This document shows, piece by piece, positions 62,981-64,000 of a stretch of DNA of 64,000 bases. The translations under genes were made by a program, and so were the position numbers. Where the stretch lies: positions 372,001-436,000 of the forward strand of contig OZ017752.1 in the NCBI GenBank assembly GCA_963969365.1, given 5' to 3'. Numbering within the stretch: the stretch's first letter is position 1; each line of letters opens with the position of its first letter. This stretch comes from Asterochloris sp. CNOR1. Lineage: Eukaryota; Chlorophyta; Trebouxiophyceae; Trebouxiales; Trebouxiaceae. The notes under the pieces were generated by a model. The model did not search any database, was not told the DNA's origin, and worked only from the letters and a program-made list of their open reading frames with translations.

Positions 62981-64000
62981 CACACACATCAGAGGCTAAC
63001 AGGCTGCCAAGCCACATGATGTACAACGCATGGCTGACTGCCATGGGATGCCCAGCAACCTGTAGCATGCCTGTCAGGGAAGGCAGAAGCTCCTGAGCTC
63101 TTTTAAGCCCCTAGGACCGTCTCAGCGGTGCTCTGTCAGAGTTGAGCAGCCTTGGGACACATTTCAGCACAGCAAACTGCCAGCACAGCAAACAGCCGAC
63201 ACAGTGCGGGCAGCACCTGCTGAGTCTGCACAAGTCTCGTTCCTTGAATAAATTCTGCTATAGCCAACGAACAACCGCCATAGGTCTGCAGGAAACACAT
63301 CAGTTTACCATGTGCTGGTGAGTCCAAACGGATTTATACAAATGAGAAATATTTGCTTTGCCTGGCAGGTATAAGACAGTAGCTGGTGGACCAGGGGATT
63401 TCCATGGCACATAGAGAGGACACATGACAGTGTCTATTGCACAGGCCCAGGTGCACCCACGGTACTGCTCAACAGATTGGCATGCTGGAGCAGTGTGGAC
63501 CTGACAAAGGTGGCAAGATCTGGCTAGGGGCTTGCTGGAAGAAACTCGACAGTGACTGTTGTAGCTGAGCATAGGGGTGGCTGTGGGCAGATATCTGAAA
63601 GCTGCTGCTGGCAGGGCCAGCAGGCCTCTTCAGTTGCCAGAGTGCAGCGCTGCAGGTCTGCAGCAGCCAGCCACCATCCAGGCTTCAGAGCAAAATGTTG
63701 CTAGCCCAGGCAGTCAAGGCGTAGTGCCTCATCAGGCAGCCGCCAGCAGCAAGTAGAGAGGATGTGGGGACAGGCACTCCTTGCAGGCATCTGAAAGTTT
63801 CAGACCATGGCCCCATCCTTCCTTCATTGGCAACCCCCCTGCAACTCTGGATGTCCTGAAACACTGCTGATTCAATCTAGCAGACAGGAGACGCGCCCAT
63901 CTTGTCACCAGCAAGTGGGAAAGATCATCAGCGGTTGCCACGTTGCAGAAGCCACTGTCAAGACCTCTGGCAAAAGGGGTTCTGCAGGGCATTGCAGAAA
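62981..64000. other. Right-end region without recognised genes
   Basis: Both strands contain only short frames with no recognised domain. Exons of a gene continuing beyond the window cannot be excluded. Confidence 0.4.

Noticed and set aside
1-64000. tRNA, rRNA, intact transposons or retroelements
   Set aside because: No cloverleaf with A/B boxes, rRNA core, reverse transcriptase, transposase motif or long terminal repeats was recognised; small or degenerate elements could have been missed by eye.

Overview
The window is nuclear DNA of a green alga (Chlorophyta, probably a trebouxiophyte or a close relative). The genes are split by many short introns that run from GTGAG to TGCAG, with a few GC donors. 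3' ends often carry TGTAA, the chlorophyte polyadenylation signal. The protein set is plant-like and chloroplast-oriented: two Rieske oxygenases of the PAO/TIC55/PTC52 family, a thylakoid DEG5-type protease, an FAD4-type desaturase, and the YbeY-HAD fusion known from plants. No prokaryotic genes, rRNA, tRNA or intact transposons were recognised.

Layout: 1-3062 (+) 3' half of an ABCG transporter. 3287-6329 (+) SURF6 nucleolar protein. 6683-9935 and 10641-13890 (+) tandem copies of a zinc-independent quinone oxidoreductase. 14271-19407 (+) PAO-family Rieske oxygenase. 20041-29534 (+) large DP (E2F partner) transcription factor. 30101-32729 (-) FAD4-like desaturase. 32837-33734 (+) small protein of unknown function. 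34014-39420 (-) YbeY-HAD fusion. 39498-40135 (+) weak hypothetical gene. 40584-47360 (-) succinate-semialdehyde dehydrogenase. 47516-49858 (+) BAG1-like cochaperone. 50003-51881 (-) DEG5-like protease. 53107-58562 (-) second PAO-family oxygenase. 58696-61091 (+) TUG/PUX1-like UBX protein. 61-64 kb is gene-poor, with only fragments of putative exons.

Gene models were built by hand. I joined exons only where GT/GC-AG borders, reading phase and family similarity agreed, and most total CDS lengths come out as exact multiples of three. First exons and transit peptides are the least certain parts.

The most unusual property is structural. In at least ten of the fifteen main genes, a short piece of an exon-intron junction (exon end plus donor, or acceptor plus exon start) has been tandemly copied one to five times. 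The copies always lie in the intron next to the source exon, with periods of about 40-240 bp. They range from nearly identical (a 65-bp array of six acceptor/exon starts in the SSADH gene) to heavily decayed. Several still encode the family's key motif, such as the aldehyde dehydrogenase GQTC cysteine, the DP NIRRRV segment, or the PAO HGLWAH iron-ligand segment. The introns therefore appear to grow by repeated splice-junction duplication. One intron present in quinone oxidoreductase copy 1 and absent from copy 2 may show the same process giving a new intron.
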